This document shows positions 26,960-35,478 of a DNA stretch of 64,000 nt, piece by piece (the stretch's first letter is position 1; every line of letters starts with the position of its first letter). The DNA is taken from positions 62,001-126,000 of the forward strand of contig CAYLYX010000004.1 in the NCBI GenBank assembly GCA_964387945.1. The letters run 5' to 3'. The position numbers were made by a program, and so were the translations under genes. Under the pieces are notes generated by a model. The model did not search any database, was not told the origin of the DNA, and saw only the letters and a program-made list of their open reading frames with translations. The DNA is from Parvicella sp964387945 (GTDB lineage Bacteria; Bacteroidota; Bacteroidia; Flavobacteriales_D; Parvicellaceae).

Positions 26960-27562
26960 CTAGCGATTTCGTTGTTTAAGTATCACCTCTAGGTCTTCTA
27001 GTCTAACTCCCTTTGTTTTCAAGAGAATTAAGAAATGATAGAGCAAATCAGCTCCTTCATTTAGGAAAAGATCACGGTTGTTATCCTTTGCTTCGATGAC
27101 CACTTCAATGGCTTCTTCACCAACTTTTTGAGCCACTTTATTGATTCCTCTTTTAAAGAGTTTATTGGTATAGGAGTCTTGATCATCTTGATCGATCTTT
27201 TCGTGAACAATGCTTTCGAGTTCGTATAAGAAACCTTTCGCACTGGCTTCTCCAAAGCAAGAAGAGGTCCCAGTATGACAAGTTGGTCCGGCCGGAATTG
27301 TTCTGATCAATAATGCATCTTGATCACAGTCCACCTTAATATCTTTTACTGCAAGGAAGTTTCCGCTAGATTCACCTTTTGTCCATAATCGATTCTTTGA
27401 TCTACTGAAAAAAGTAACTCTTCCATCATTTAAGGTTTTGACGAGCGCTTCTTGATTCATATAGCCCAACATGAGCACTTCACTAGTAAGGTCGTGTTGT
27501 ATGATTGCCGGAATCAATCCGTCTCCTTTGTTGAAATCTATTTTTTGAATATCTATGTTCAT
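26960..27562 (-). CDS. hisIE: Bifunctional phosphoribosyl-AMP cyclohydrolase / phosphoribosyl-ATP pyrophosphatase
   Basis: The 200-residue product fuses HisI and HisE, steps three and two of histidine synthesis. HisI (about 1-105) shows VTFFSRSKNRLWTKGESSGN, the metal ligands in VDCDQDALL and GPTCHTGTSSCF. HisE (about 110-200) shows SYTNKLFKRGINKVAQKVGEEAIEV and ADLLYHFLILL. It overlaps hisF by four bases and is the last gene of the operon. Confidence 0.96.
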   Translation of the reverse strand: MNIDIQKIDFNKGDGLIPAIIQHDLTSEVLMLGYMNQEALVKTLNDGRVTFFSRSKNRLWTKGESSGNFLAVKDIKVDCDQDALLIRTIPAGPTCHTGTSSCFGEASAKGFLYELESIVHEKIDQDDQDSYTNKLFKRGINKVAQKVGEEAIEVVIEAKDNNRDLFLNEGADLLYHFLILLKTKGVRLEDLEVILKQRNR

Positions 27563-28314
27563 CGTATTGCGATTTGTTTGTTTTTTAGTTCGTTTTTCAA
27601 GGTGGGAATAGGAATTTCGTTAAAGTGAAAAATGCTTGCGGCTAACCCCGCACTTGCTTTGGTATTCAGGAATAGGCTAGTAAAGTGTTCGGTTTTTCCT
27701 GCGCCTCCCGAAGCAATTACGGGTAGGTTGACTTCCGAGGCAATTTTGTTGGTGATGTCCAGAGCAAAGCCACTTTTCGTACCATCATTATTCATAGAGG
27801 TCAACAAAACCTCTCCAGCCCCCATCTCTTCTACTTTTTTTGCCCAAGATACTGCTTCGAGAGTTGTTTTGTTTCGCCCACCAGAAGTATAAACATACCA
27901 GGAATCATCATTTTCTTGCTTGATGTCAATGGCTACAACGACACATTGACTACCATATCGCTTTGAAATTTGTGTAATTAACTCTGGGTCATGAACGGCA
28001 GCACTATTAACGCTTACTTTGTCGGCTCCTGCATCAATGGCAGCACTAGCATCCTCCACACTATTGATTCCTCCGCCTACGGTAAAGGGAATGTTAATGT
28101 GAGATGCAATACGCTTGACGAGGCTCACGATGGTCTTCCGCTTTTCGTGTGTGGCTGTAATGTCCAAAAATACCAATTCATCCGCTCCATCGTTTACGTA
28201 CTTTTGAGCCAGTTCGATCGGGTCTCCGGCATCTCGGATTCCCACAAAATTTATACCTTTAACGGTGCGACCATCCTTGATGTCTAGGCAGGGTATAATT
28301 CTCTTTTTTAGCAT
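27559..28314 (-). CDS. hisF: Imidazole glycerol phosphate synthase cyclase subunit
   Basis: The 251-residue (beta/alpha)8 barrel begins MLKKRIIPCLDIKDGRTVKG, with the catalytic Asp in CLDIKDG and the second in VVAIDIKQ. Typical phosphate-binding loops are GGGINSVEDA and ASGGAGKTEHF. With HisH it forms imidazole glycerol phosphate and AICAR. It overlaps hisA upstream by seven bases and hisIE downstream by four. Confidence 0.96.
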   Translation of the reverse strand: MLKKRIIPCLDIKDGRTVKGINFVGIRDAGDPIELAQKYVNDGADELVFLDITATHEKRKTIVSLVKRIASHINIPFTVGGGINSVEDASAAIDAGADKVSVNSAAVHDPELITQISKRYGSQCVVVAIDIKQENDDSWYVYTSGGRNKTTLEAVSWAKKVEEMGAGEVLLTSMNNDGTKSGFALDITNKIASEVNLPVIASGGAGKTEHFTSLFLNTKASAGLAASIFHFNEIPIPTLKNELKNKQIAIR

Positions 28315-29021
28315 AATTCTCTCAGTTCTTTTAAGGTTATGTTCCCCTCGTAAATGGCCTTTCCGATAATAGCGCCTTCACAACCCATATCTTTCAATTG
28401 GTACAAGTCTTCCATGCTTGCAATCCCTCCACTAGCAATCAGTTTCGTTGGCGCTTCATCCACAATTTCTTGATACAATTCGAATGATGGACCTTCTAAT
28501 CTTCCATCCTTTGATATATCGGTGCAGATGACTTGTTCAACTCCCTCGGTTGAGAATGCTTTGATAAAATCCAGCACATCCAGGGATGAAGTTTCCAGCC
28601 ATCCGCTGGTAGCAATCTTACGCTCTTTGCAGTCTGCCCCCAAAATAATGCGATCAGATCCGTAAAGTTTCAACCATTCTAAGAATAGTTCCTTGTTCTT
28701 GACAGCCACACTGCCTCCTGTAATTTGACTAGCACCCGACTCAAAGGCAATTTTCACATCCTCATGGCGTTTCAATCCTCCTCCGAAATCGACTTTAAGG
28801 TTTGTTTTATTGACAATTTCTTCCAAAATCTTATAATTGACAATTTGAGCAGATTTTGCCCCATCTAAATCAACCAAGTGTAGGTATTGAATGCCGTTGT
28901 CCTGAAATTCTTTTGCGACTTCCAGCGGGTTTTCATTGTAGACTTTTTTTGAGTTGTAATCACCCTCGGTAAGTCTAACGCATTTTCCTTCGATGATATC
29001 TATGGCAGGAATTATTCTCAT
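28308..29021 (-). CDS. hisA: ProFAR isomerase HisA
   Basis: The 237-residue barrel begins MRIIPAIDIIEGKCVRLTEG; the catalytic Asp lies in PAIDIIEGK and the partner in LGADCKERK. GGGLKRHEDV and ASGGIASMEDL are phosphate loops. It isomerises ProFAR to PRFAR. It starts three bases after hisH and overlaps hisF by seven bases. Confidence 0.96.
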   Translation of the reverse strand: MRIIPAIDIIEGKCVRLTEGDYNSKKVYNENPLEVAKEFQDNGIQYLHLVDLDGAKSAQIVNYKILEEIVNKTNLKVDFGGGLKRHEDVKIAFESGASQITGGSVAVKNKELFLEWLKLYGSDRIILGADCKERKIATSGWLETSSLDVLDFIKAFSTEGVEQVICTDISKDGRLEGPSFELYQEIVDEAPTKLIASGGIASMEDLYQLKDMGCEGAIIGKAIYEGNITLKELRELC

Positions 29022-29024
29022 TCT

Positions 29025-29603
29025 CTATAGGTTTAAAAAGTTTTGCAATAATTGAGTGCCAATATCCGCTGATTTTTCTGGGTGAAATTGAACACCGTAG
29101 TAGTTGTCTCGCTGAATAGCACTGGCAAATCCATTGATATAGTTGCATGTTGCTACCTGTTCATCGCATGGCTCAGCATAATAGGAGTGAACAAAGTAGA
29201 AGTTTTCCGATGCCGAAATTCCTTCGAACAAAGAGCCCTTTACTGAAGTATGTTCATTCCATCCCATGTGTGGAACTTTGTTTTCTGGGGGGAATTTTTT
29301 CACCACCGTATCAAACAGTCCAAGGCATTGGATTTCATCTTCTTCAGAGTAATTGCACATCAGTTGCAACCCTAAGCAAATCCCAAGAAAGGGTGTTTCA
29401 ATTTGTTTAATGGTTTGATCTAACCCTTTTGATTGAAGACTTTTCATCGCGGATCCTGCCGCTCCTACACCGGGTAGAATAACTTTATCAGCTTGGAGAA
29501 TTTCAACAGGGTCATCGGTTACTATACAAACCTCTCCCATACGTGCTATCGCATTGACTACAGAGGTTGTATTTCCTGCTTTATAATTAATAATGGCAAT
29601 CAT
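29025..29603 (-). CDS. hisH: Imidazole glycerol phosphate synthase glutamine amidotransferase subunit
   Basis: The 192-residue class I amidotransferase has the nucleophile in FLGICLGLQLM and the His-Glu pair in VQFHPEKS. It supplies ammonia to HisF. It starts within the last bases of hisB (four-base overlap) and ends three bases before hisA. Confidence 0.95.
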   Translation of the reverse strand: MIAIINYKAGNTTSVVNAIARMGEVCIVTDDPVEILQADKVILPGVGAAGSAMKSLQSKGLDQTIKQIETPFLGICLGLQLMCNYSEEDEIQCLGLFDTVVKKFPPENKVPHMGWNEHTSVKGSLFEGISASENFYFVHSYYAEPCDEQVATCNYINGFASAIQRDNYYGVQFHPEKSADIGTQLLQNFLNL

Positions 29604-30691
29604 AATGTTCCTTTTGTGCTGGGTATGCTGTAATTATTCGTTTGGTTTACTGCCATTTTAATGGCTTTCGCGAATCCTTTAAAGATCGCTTCAATTTTGT
29701 GGTGCTCGTTTTCTCCCTCTGCTTTGATATTCAAATTACATTGTGCATTGTCTGAGAACGACTTAAAAAAGTGAAAGAACATTTCGGTAGGACAGTCACC
29801 GATCATTTCTCGTTTGAACTGTACATCCCATTCGATCCATGGTCTTCCTCCAAAATCTAGGGCAACTTGCGCCAGGCAATCATCCATGGGTAATAACCAA
29901 CCGTAGCGTTCGATTCCTTTCTTGCTTCCCAGCGCTTCTTTAAAAGCAGTGCCCAGCGCCAGAGCTGTATCTTCGATCGTGTGGTGTTCATCAACCTCTA
30001 AATCTCCTTTCACCGAAATGTTCAAGTCGATATTACCGTGCTTGGCTATCTGTTCTAACATGTGGTCAAAGAATCCGAGTCCAGTTTGAATGCTTTTCTG
30101 ACCCGAACCATCTAAGTTGACAGTCACTTCAATAGTGGTTTCCTGTGTACTTCTTGATACGGTTGCCTTTCGAGGTTTTTGTTTTAAAAATGCGAAGATT
30201 TCCGCCCAACTTGTGGTTGATAGAGCAGCCTTATCACAAGAAGTACCTATAAAAATTCCTTGCGCACCCAGGTTCTCAGCGAGTTCCATATCGGTGATGC
30301 GATCACCAATTACATAAGAGTTGGCCATATCGTATTCACCATAGATGTAGGCGTTCAAAAGACCTGTTCTCGGCTTTCTTGTTGAAGCGTTGTCTTCTGG
30401 AAAACTTCTGTCAATCAATACTTCGGTAAATTCAATTCCTTCATTTTTTAAGGCAGTCATCATTTTGTTGTGTGTGGGCCAAAACGTGTCTTCTGGAAAA
30501 GAATCCGTTCCCAAACCATCTTGATTGGTGACCATCACTAATTCAAAATCTAACTGCTCTGCTATTTTGGACAGGTTGCTAAAAACACCGGGATAAAACT
30601 CTAGCTTTTCTAAACTGTCTAATTGATAATCCACCGGAGGTTCAATGACCAATGTTCCATCGCGATCAATAAATAGTACTTTCTTTTTCAT
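29600..30691 (-). CDS. hisB: Bifunctional histidinol phosphatase / imidazoleglycerol-phosphate dehydratase
   Basis: The 363-residue product fuses a HAD phosphatase (about 1-165; FIDRDGTLVIEPP is the DxDGT nucleophile motif, TNQDGLG the second) with IGP dehydratase (about 170-363; the metal-binding pairs DEHHTIEDTALALG and NEHHKIEA). It performs steps seven and nine of histidine synthesis. It overlaps hisC by 26 bases and hisH by four. Confidence 0.96.
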   Translation of the reverse strand: MKKKVLFIDRDGTLVIEPPVDYQLDSLEKLEFYPGVFSNLSKIAEQLDFELVMVTNQDGLGTDSFPEDTFWPTHNKMMTALKNEGIEFTEVLIDRSFPEDNASTRKPRTGLLNAYIYGEYDMANSYVIGDRITDMELAENLGAQGIFIGTSCDKAALSTTSWAEIFAFLKQKPRKATVSRSTQETTIEVTVNLDGSGQKSIQTGLGFFDHMLEQIAKHGNIDLNISVKGDLEVDEHHTIEDTALALGTAFKEALGSKKGIERYGWLLPMDDCLAQVALDFGGRPWIEWDVQFKREMIGDCPTEMFFHFFKSFSDNAQCNLNIKAEGENEHHKIEAIFKGFAKAIKMAVNQTNNYSIPSTKGTL

Positions 30692-31715
30692 TGTAGTAAT
30701 TTGCTAAAGTGGTTAATAGTCTGTTATTCTCTTCGGGTGTTCCGACTGTTATTCTCAGACAGTTTCTGACTTGCTTGTTTCTGTTTCTGGTAATAATTTT
30801 TTGTTCAACGAGTGTAGCATAAAGTTGAGGACCATCTGCAAACTCAACTAGCAAGAAGTTAGCTTCAGATGGATAGATTTTTCTCACCGCTGATAGTTGT
30901 CGTAAGTTTTCTTTCAATCGTTCTCTTTCAGATTTGAGTAAATTGATTTCTGAAATGTATTTCTCACGATCCAGAAGTGACTCAAGCGCAACTCTTTGAT
31001 TTAGAGCACTAACGTTATAAGGTGGCTTAACCTTATTGAACAACGCTATTATTTCTTGTTGGGCGATTGCATATCCAACTCTTGCTGCCGCTAATCCTCT
31101 TGCCTTACTAAAGGTTTGGCTCACCACAAGGTTCCAGTTTTTCGTAATCAGACTAACTGTTGAAGGAGTCGTTGCAAAGTCGATATAGGCCTCATCAACA
31201 ACCACAATTCCATTGAACGCTTGACAAATCTCTTCGATCAATGCAAGTTCGAATGTATTGCCCGTGGGATTATTTGGACTACAGATGAATATGATTTTAG
31301 AATTATCGTCAGTCAGTGCCAGCAGGTCACTCGAATTGAAGTTAAACGTTTCATCCAACTGTAATTCTCTCATTTCGATATCGTTGATATCTGCACTAAC
31401 CTGATACATACCATAACTGGGACTAAGCGAGATAACATTGTCCTTTCCGGGAATGCAAAAAATTCTGAAAAGTAGATCGATCACTTCATCACTGCCATTG
31501 CCAATAAAAAGCTGATTCGCGTTAACACCTTTTTCTTGACTGAGTGCAACTTTTAGTTCCTTTTGCAATGGATCTGGATATCGATTGAGTTCACCAAATG
31601 GGTTTTCATTAGCATCTAAAAAGACCTCTGATTCGCCTTTGAATTCATCTCTGGCGGAAGAATAAGGTTGCAGCGAACGAATGTTTTTTCGAACTAGTTT
31701 ATCTAATCTATTCAT
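30666..31715 (-). CDS. hisC: Histidinol-phosphate aminotransferase
   Basis: The 349-residue fold-type I aminotransferase shows ANENPFGELNRYPDP, IGNGSDEVIDLLFR, SPNNPTGN, VDEAYIDFA and the PLP Lys in SQTFSKARGLAAARVGY. It transaminates imidazole acetol phosphate. It overlaps hisD by four bases upstream and hisB by 26 bases downstream. Confidence 0.96.
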   Translation of the reverse strand: MNRLDKLVRKNIRSLQPYSSARDEFKGESEVFLDANENPFGELNRYPDPLQKELKVALSQEKGVNANQLFIGNGSDEVIDLLFRIFCIPGKDNVISLSPSYGMYQVSADINDIEMRELQLDETFNFNSSDLLALTDDNSKIIFICSPNNPTGNTFELALIEEICQAFNGIVVVDEAYIDFATTPSTVSLITKNWNLVVSQTFSKARGLAAARVGYAIAQQEIIALFNKVKPPYNVSALNQRVALESLLDREKYISEINLLKSERERLKENLRQLSAVRKIYPSEANFLLVEFADGPQLYATLVEQKIITRNRNKQVRNCLRITVGTPEENNRLLTTLANYYNEKESTIY

Positions 31716-32998
31716 GATGCTAAGGATTTTAATCGTAAGGTTACAGCATTCTTGTGGGCAAACAACTGTTCAGCTTCTGCCATCAACTCAATGGCAGGTC
31801 CAATGCTTTTGATTCCTTCTGCTGACAGCTTTTGAAACGTGATCTTCTTACAAAAGCTATCTAGGGAAACGCCACTGTAATTTCTGGCAAAACCATTGGT
31901 CGGTAAGGTGTGGTTAGTTCCACTGGCATAATCGCCTGCACTTTCGCAACTGTAATTCCCGACAAATACAGATCCAGCAGATTGAATCTTTGGGAGCAAA
32001 GTTTCCGCATCTTCTGAAGCAATGATCAGGTGTTCTGGTGCGTAAAGGTTGCTGAAAGCGATGCAATCATCTAAGTTCTTTAAGACAATAGTTTTGCTAT
32101 TTTCAAGAGCACAAGTGGCCATTTCTTTTCTTGGAAGTTCGGCAAGCTGCCGATTTAATTCATCTAGAACATCGTCAGCAACTTTTTCACTATTCGTTAA
32201 GAGGATGACCTGACTATCCGAACCATGTTCAGCCTGTGACAATAGATCAGCTGCCACAAAAGTGGGGTTGGAAGTTACATCTGCTATGACAAGAACTTCA
32301 CTCGGCCCGGCAGGCATATCGATGGCAACACCAAACTGCTGGATCATTTCTTTCGCCTTTGTCACGTATTGATTCCCTGGACCAAAGATTTTGTAGACAT
32401 TCGGAATACTCTCCGTTCCCAATCCCATTGCAGCCATGGCTTGAGCACCACCTACTTTAAACACTTGTGAAACACCTGTTAGTTGAGCTGTGTACAAAAT
32501 AGCAGGGTTAACCAATCCGTTTGGGTCAGGAGGTGTACAGAGGACAATTTCTTCGCACCCCGCCAGTTTTGCTGGAATCGCAAGCATAAGGATGGTTGAG
32601 AATAGAGGAGCCGTTCCTCCCGGAATATAAAGCCCTACTTTTTCAATTCCCCTGGCTTCTCGCCAACAAATTACCCCTGGTTTTGTTTCAATTTTTTCAA
32701 TCGGTAATTCTTGTGCCTTGTGAAATTGTTCAATATTCTCTTTGGCAAGTTGAATGGCTTCCTTCAATGCTTCTGGAACTAAATCTGTAGCATCTTTGAA
32801 TTCCTGTTCCGAAACGCTAATTGAACGTAACTCACATCCATCAAACTTTCTAGTGAAGTCAATTAAAGCCTGATCTCCTTGATCTTTTACCGCATCAAAA
32901 ACATCCTGAACCAGCTGTGTCAAATCTTGTTGATTGAGTTCAGGTCGTAGCACGAGTGAACTCCATTTATTTCTTTGTGGTGTAATTATCTTTTTCAT
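31712..32998 (-). CDS. hisD: Histidinol dehydrogenase
   Basis: The 428-residue product shows the full HisD pattern: YIPGGTAPLFSTILM, FKVGGAQAMAAM, KIFGPGNQYVTKAK, DMPAGPSEVLVIAD, LLSQAEHGSDSQ (zinc and catalytic residues) and the late YASGTNHTLPT. It oxidises histidinol to histidine in two NAD steps. Its ATG shares a base with the hisG stop (TAATG). Confidence 0.97.
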   Translation of the reverse strand: MKKIITPQRNKWSSLVLRPELNQQDLTQLVQDVFDAVKDQGDQALIDFTRKFDGCELRSISVSEQEFKDATDLVPEALKEAIQLAKENIEQFHKAQELPIEKIETKPGVICWREARGIEKVGLYIPGGTAPLFSTILMLAIPAKLAGCEEIVLCTPPDPNGLVNPAILYTAQLTGVSQVFKVGGAQAMAAMGLGTESIPNVYKIFGPGNQYVTKAKEMIQQFGVAIDMPAGPSEVLVIADVTSNPTFVAADLLSQAEHGSDSQVILLTNSEKVADDVLDELNRQLAELPRKEMATCALENSKTIVLKNLDDCIAFSNLYAPEHLIIASEDAETLLPKIQSAGSVFVGNYSCESAGDYASGTNHTLPTNGFARNYSGVSLDSFCKKITFQKLSAEGIKSIGPAIELMAEAEQLFAHKNAVTLRLKSLAS

Positions 32999-33855
32999 TA
33001 GATGACCATTTTGTCGATTGGAACAATAAGGATGTCTTCGGCTCCAGCTTTTTTTAGCTCGTCAATAACATCCCAGAATTGACTTTCATTGATTACTGAG
33101 TGTAGTGAACTCCATCCAGGTTCCGCCAAGGGTAGAATCGTTGGACTTTTGAGCACGGGCAATAATTGACTGACGGCTTCAATGTTTTCATTCTTGACAT
33201 TCATCAAAATGTACTTACTGTTTTTTGCTTTGAGCACTGCCTTGATTCTGAAAACTAATTTATCTAGGAGTTGCTCTTGCGTTTCAGACAAATTGTTGGA
33301 TTTAACCAGTACTGCTTCAGATTTCATGATCACTTGAGTTTCCCTTAATCCATTTTTGAACAAGGTACTACCGGAACTCACGATATCACAAATGCCATCC
33401 GCTAATCCGATATTCGGAGCGATTTCTACCGATCCTGAGATAATGTGGATGTCAGCAGTTATTCCATTTTTGTCGAGGTATTGTTTTAAGGTGACAGGGT
33501 AGGAGGTAGCAATCTTCTTACCCTGGAAGTAATTCAGGTCATTGGATGCTACTTCTTTTGGAACCGCTAACGAAACCCGACACTTGGAAAAACCAAGGGG
33601 CAGGATAGTTTGTACCTTTTTTTGTTTTTCGACCAACAAGTTTTCTCCAACAATTGCAATATCAGCTGTTCCGTCTTCCAAATATTGAGGTATATCGGAG
33701 TTACGGAGGTATAGAATTTCCATCGGGAAATTATCTACTTCCACCTTTAACTGATCCTTTCCATTGTTGAATGCAATCCCACAGGATTTTAAGAGTTGGA
33801 GAGAGTCTTCGTTGAGTCTTCCACTTTTTTGAACTGCAATTTTTAATTTACTCAT
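32998..33855 (-). CDS. hisG: ATP phosphoribosyltransferase, long form
   Basis: At 285 residues this is the long (HisG_L) form with catalytic domains (about 1-205) and a C-terminal ACT-like regulatory domain (about 210-285) for histidine feedback. Marks are KIAVQKSGRLNEDSLQLL, the middle ADIAIVGENLL and GLADGICDIVSSGSTLF. It catalyses the first step of histidine synthesis. ATG 33855 is preferred to an upstream frame that would run into the attenuator. It is the first structural gene behind the leader at 33894-34018. Confidence 0.96.
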   Translation of the reverse strand: MSKLKIAVQKSGRLNEDSLQLLKSCGIAFNNGKDQLKVEVDNFPMEILYLRNSDIPQYLEDGTADIAIVGENLLVEKQKKVQTILPLGFSKCRVSLAVPKEVASNDLNYFQGKKIATSYPVTLKQYLDKNGITADIHIISGSVEIAPNIGLADGICDIVSSGSTLFKNGLRETQVIMKSEAVLVKSNNLSETQEQLLDKLVFRIKAVLKAKNSKYILMNVKNENIEAVSQLLPVLKSPTILPLAEPGWSSLHSVINESQFWDVIDELKKAGAEDILIVPIDKMVI

Positions 33856-33893
33856 GTCTTTTTTATTGAGGCCTGAGTAAATCAAATGAGTTA

Positions 33894-33933
33894 AAAAGAA
33901 AAAACACCACCTGAGATACTCAGACGGTGTTTT
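33894..33933 (-). terminator. his attenuator terminator
   Basis: On the minus strand AAAACACCGTCTGAG (33933-33919) pairs with CTCAGGTGGTGTTTT (33915-33901) over 15 bp with two G-U pairs and a three-base loop, followed by TTCTTTTT. It lies between the leader peptide stop and hisG. The 5' arm segment GTCTGAG can instead pair with CTCAGGC at the end of the leader ORF, giving an antiterminator. Confidence 0.9.
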
Positions 33934-33961
33934 TGATATAATTAGTTACTACATATCACGA

Positions 33962-34018
33962 TCACTTCGCCTGAGGGCAAATATGACAATGGTGATGATG
34001 TGTAAATGTGATCTTCAT
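33962..34018 (-). CDS. hisL: his operon leader peptide
   Basis: An 18-codon ORF encodes MKITFTHHHHCHICPQAK, five His codons in six (CAT CAT CAC CAT TGT CAT), then a TGA. It lies 28 bases upstream of the attenuator hairpin and 106 bases upstream of hisG. This is the arrangement of HisL in enterobacteria: ribosomes stall at the His codons when charged tRNA-His is scarce, leaving CTCAGGC free to form the antiterminator. The extra CHIC cysteines are unusual for a HisL. Confidence 0.9.
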   Translation of the reverse strand: MKITFTHHHHCHICPQAK

Positions 34019-34027
34019 TCTTGATCA

Positions 34028-34059
34028 CAAATTTAACGCAAAGAAATTTAATTCTCCAA
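34028..34059 (-). promoter_or_regulatory. his operon promoter
   Basis: On the minus strand TTG (34057-34059), 21 bases and TAAATTTG (34028-34035) match the Bacteroidota consensus, with the hisL ATG nine bases after the box. It overlaps the last codons of the upstream glycosylase gene. Confidence 0.6.
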
Positions 34060-34623
34060 ATTAATTTTTGTTTTCTGCCTTAACACAGGAATAACGGACT
34101 GTTCAAACCATTTATTTTTCTTGAGCCAGATGTTATTTCTAGGCGAAGGGTGTGGAAGCGGAATATATTTGGGTAGGTATTCAGTATAGTTTCTTACGGT
34201 ATCGGTTAGTGTGGCTTTTGCTGACTCTTTAAGGTAATACTGTTGAGCATAGGCACCAATTAAAATAATCAACGCTTTGTCTTGAATCTGGTCTAACACC
34301 AAACGATGCCATTTTGTAGCGCATTCAGGTCTGGGAGGTAAATCTCCACTTTTCCCTTTACCTGGGTAGCAAAATCCCATTGGGATCAACGCAAATAAAT
34401 CAGGGTTGTAAAATTGATCTTTTGAAACACCAAGCCAATCCCTTAAGCGTTCGCCACTTTTATCGTCCCAGGGTATTCCTGATTGATGAACGACTCTTCC
34501 GGGAGCTTGACCAATAATGATAATTTTGCTTTTCGAACTAGCCGACAAAACTGGGTTTACACCATGAAGCAAGTGAGGGAGGCAAATGGTACATTTCTTT
34601 ATTTCATTGAGGAGGGATTTCAT
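34048..34623 (-). CDS. Uracil-DNA glycosylase family protein
   Basis: The 191-residue product has the uracil-DNA glycosylase fold of the single-domain, YcdX/family-4-like group: IIIIGQAPGRVVHQSGIPWDD (motif 1), an N-terminal CTICLPHL, GFCYPGKG and the late PLPHPSPRNNIWLKK (motif 2, His-Pro-Ser). The early Cys pair C12/C15 and a later Cys resemble iron-sulfur ligands of family 4 only in part. It would remove uracil or related lesions from DNA. Its start abuts the stop of the preceding gene. Confidence 0.83.
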   Translation of the reverse strand: MKSLLNEIKKCTICLPHLLHGVNPVLSASSKSKIIIIGQAPGRVVHQSGIPWDDKSGERLRDWLGVSKDQFYNPDLFALIPMGFCYPGKGKSGDLPPRPECATKWHRLVLDQIQDKALIILIGAYAQQYYLKESAKATLTDTVRNYTEYLPKYIPLPHPSPRNNIWLKKNKWFEQSVIPVLRQKTKINLEN

Positions 34624-35070
34624 TTAAATCACTTGTTGAGGAATTACTATTTCTAAAAGTTCTTCAAATTCTGGTTTTTCAGCGTGATTAATAGGTTTTA
34701 GTAGATATTGAAAAATATGTTTTGATTCGTTCTGTTTGATCGTATCTATAGATTTTTGTCGTTTAGTATTAGAGTCAAATTTTAACAACATATATTCTGT
34801 CGCTTCCTTGTTAAACATTCTCTGTTCTGTTATAGCGTGATCGAACAATATACGAGCAACTACAGTCCAAGATCTTCCTGACTTCTCAGAAACTAATAAG
34901 GTTCCCTTTGGTAGTCCCAGTTCAATATGTTGCAGATCGACAATAATAACTGATCTAACGGTCAGTATAAAGCTTTCTTTAACGATTGCTTTAGATGTTT
35001 TCCCTTTCGTTTTCAAAGATTTATTGATCTTTTCTTTGTCCAAAGATAAGTTGACCAATGAAAACGACAT
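34624..35070 (-). CDS. Small protein of unknown function
   Basis: This 148-residue, lysine-rich soluble protein has no signal peptide or membrane segment and no domain I recognise. The middle segment LPKGTLLVSEKSGRSWTVVARILFDH is well formed and the frame is clean. Its first 17 codons overlap the end of the preceding membrane protein by 50 bases, more than usual here, so a later non-ATG start is possible. Its stop abuts the glycosylase ATG (TAAATG). Confidence 0.6.
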   Translation of the reverse strand: MSFSLVNLSLDKEKINKSLKTKGKTSKAIVKESFILTVRSVIIVDLQHIELGLPKGTLLVSEKSGRSWTVVARILFDHAITEQRMFNKEATEYMLLKFDSNTKRQKSIDTIKQNESKHIFQYLLKPINHAEKPEFEELLEIVIPQQVI

Positions 35071-35428
35071 TCAGGATAGCCAGAATTCCAATGATAATAG
35101 GAATTGGATAAACAATATCTGGAATAAGAAGCCCTAAATAACCAGCTCCAAATAGTCCAACCATCATTCGACCTGAAACTAAAATGCCGATAATAACGAT
35201 GATCAAAATAACCAAGGCCGCGATCCACTGAGTTGCTTTATTGTTCAGAGCAAATAAGGGAATACTAACGACCAAACTGATTAGATAAATTATGTATACG
35301 AATGGACCGTCAAAGGAGTTATTCGTGAATTCAACGATTTGAGGAAGACTCACCATGAGGTAAAGGTTGAGTAAGAACGCCAACCCGTTAATAACCGATA
35401 TTGATATGATATCACTTTTCTTGCTCAA
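35021..35428 (-). CDS. Small integral membrane protein of unknown function
   Basis: The 135-residue product has four predicted membrane segments (about 8-30, 42-62, 66-86, 100-126) and little else. No family is recognised. The start codon is TTG (MSKKSDII), with no in-frame ATG before the hydrophobic part. It overlaps the next gene by 50 bases and probably forms an operon with it and the glycosylase gene. Confidence 0.6.
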   Translation of the reverse strand: MSKKSDIISISVINGLAFLLNLYLMVSLPQIVEFTNNSFDGPFVYIIYLISLVVSIPLFALNNKATQWIAALVILIIVIIGILVSGRMMVGLFGAGYLGLLIPDIVYPIPIIIGILAILNVVFIGQLIFGQRKDQ

Positions 35429-35478
35429 GTTGTTCGATTAGCTAAAGTACTTGATGAGTCTGTTGCCTTTTTTAAGTG

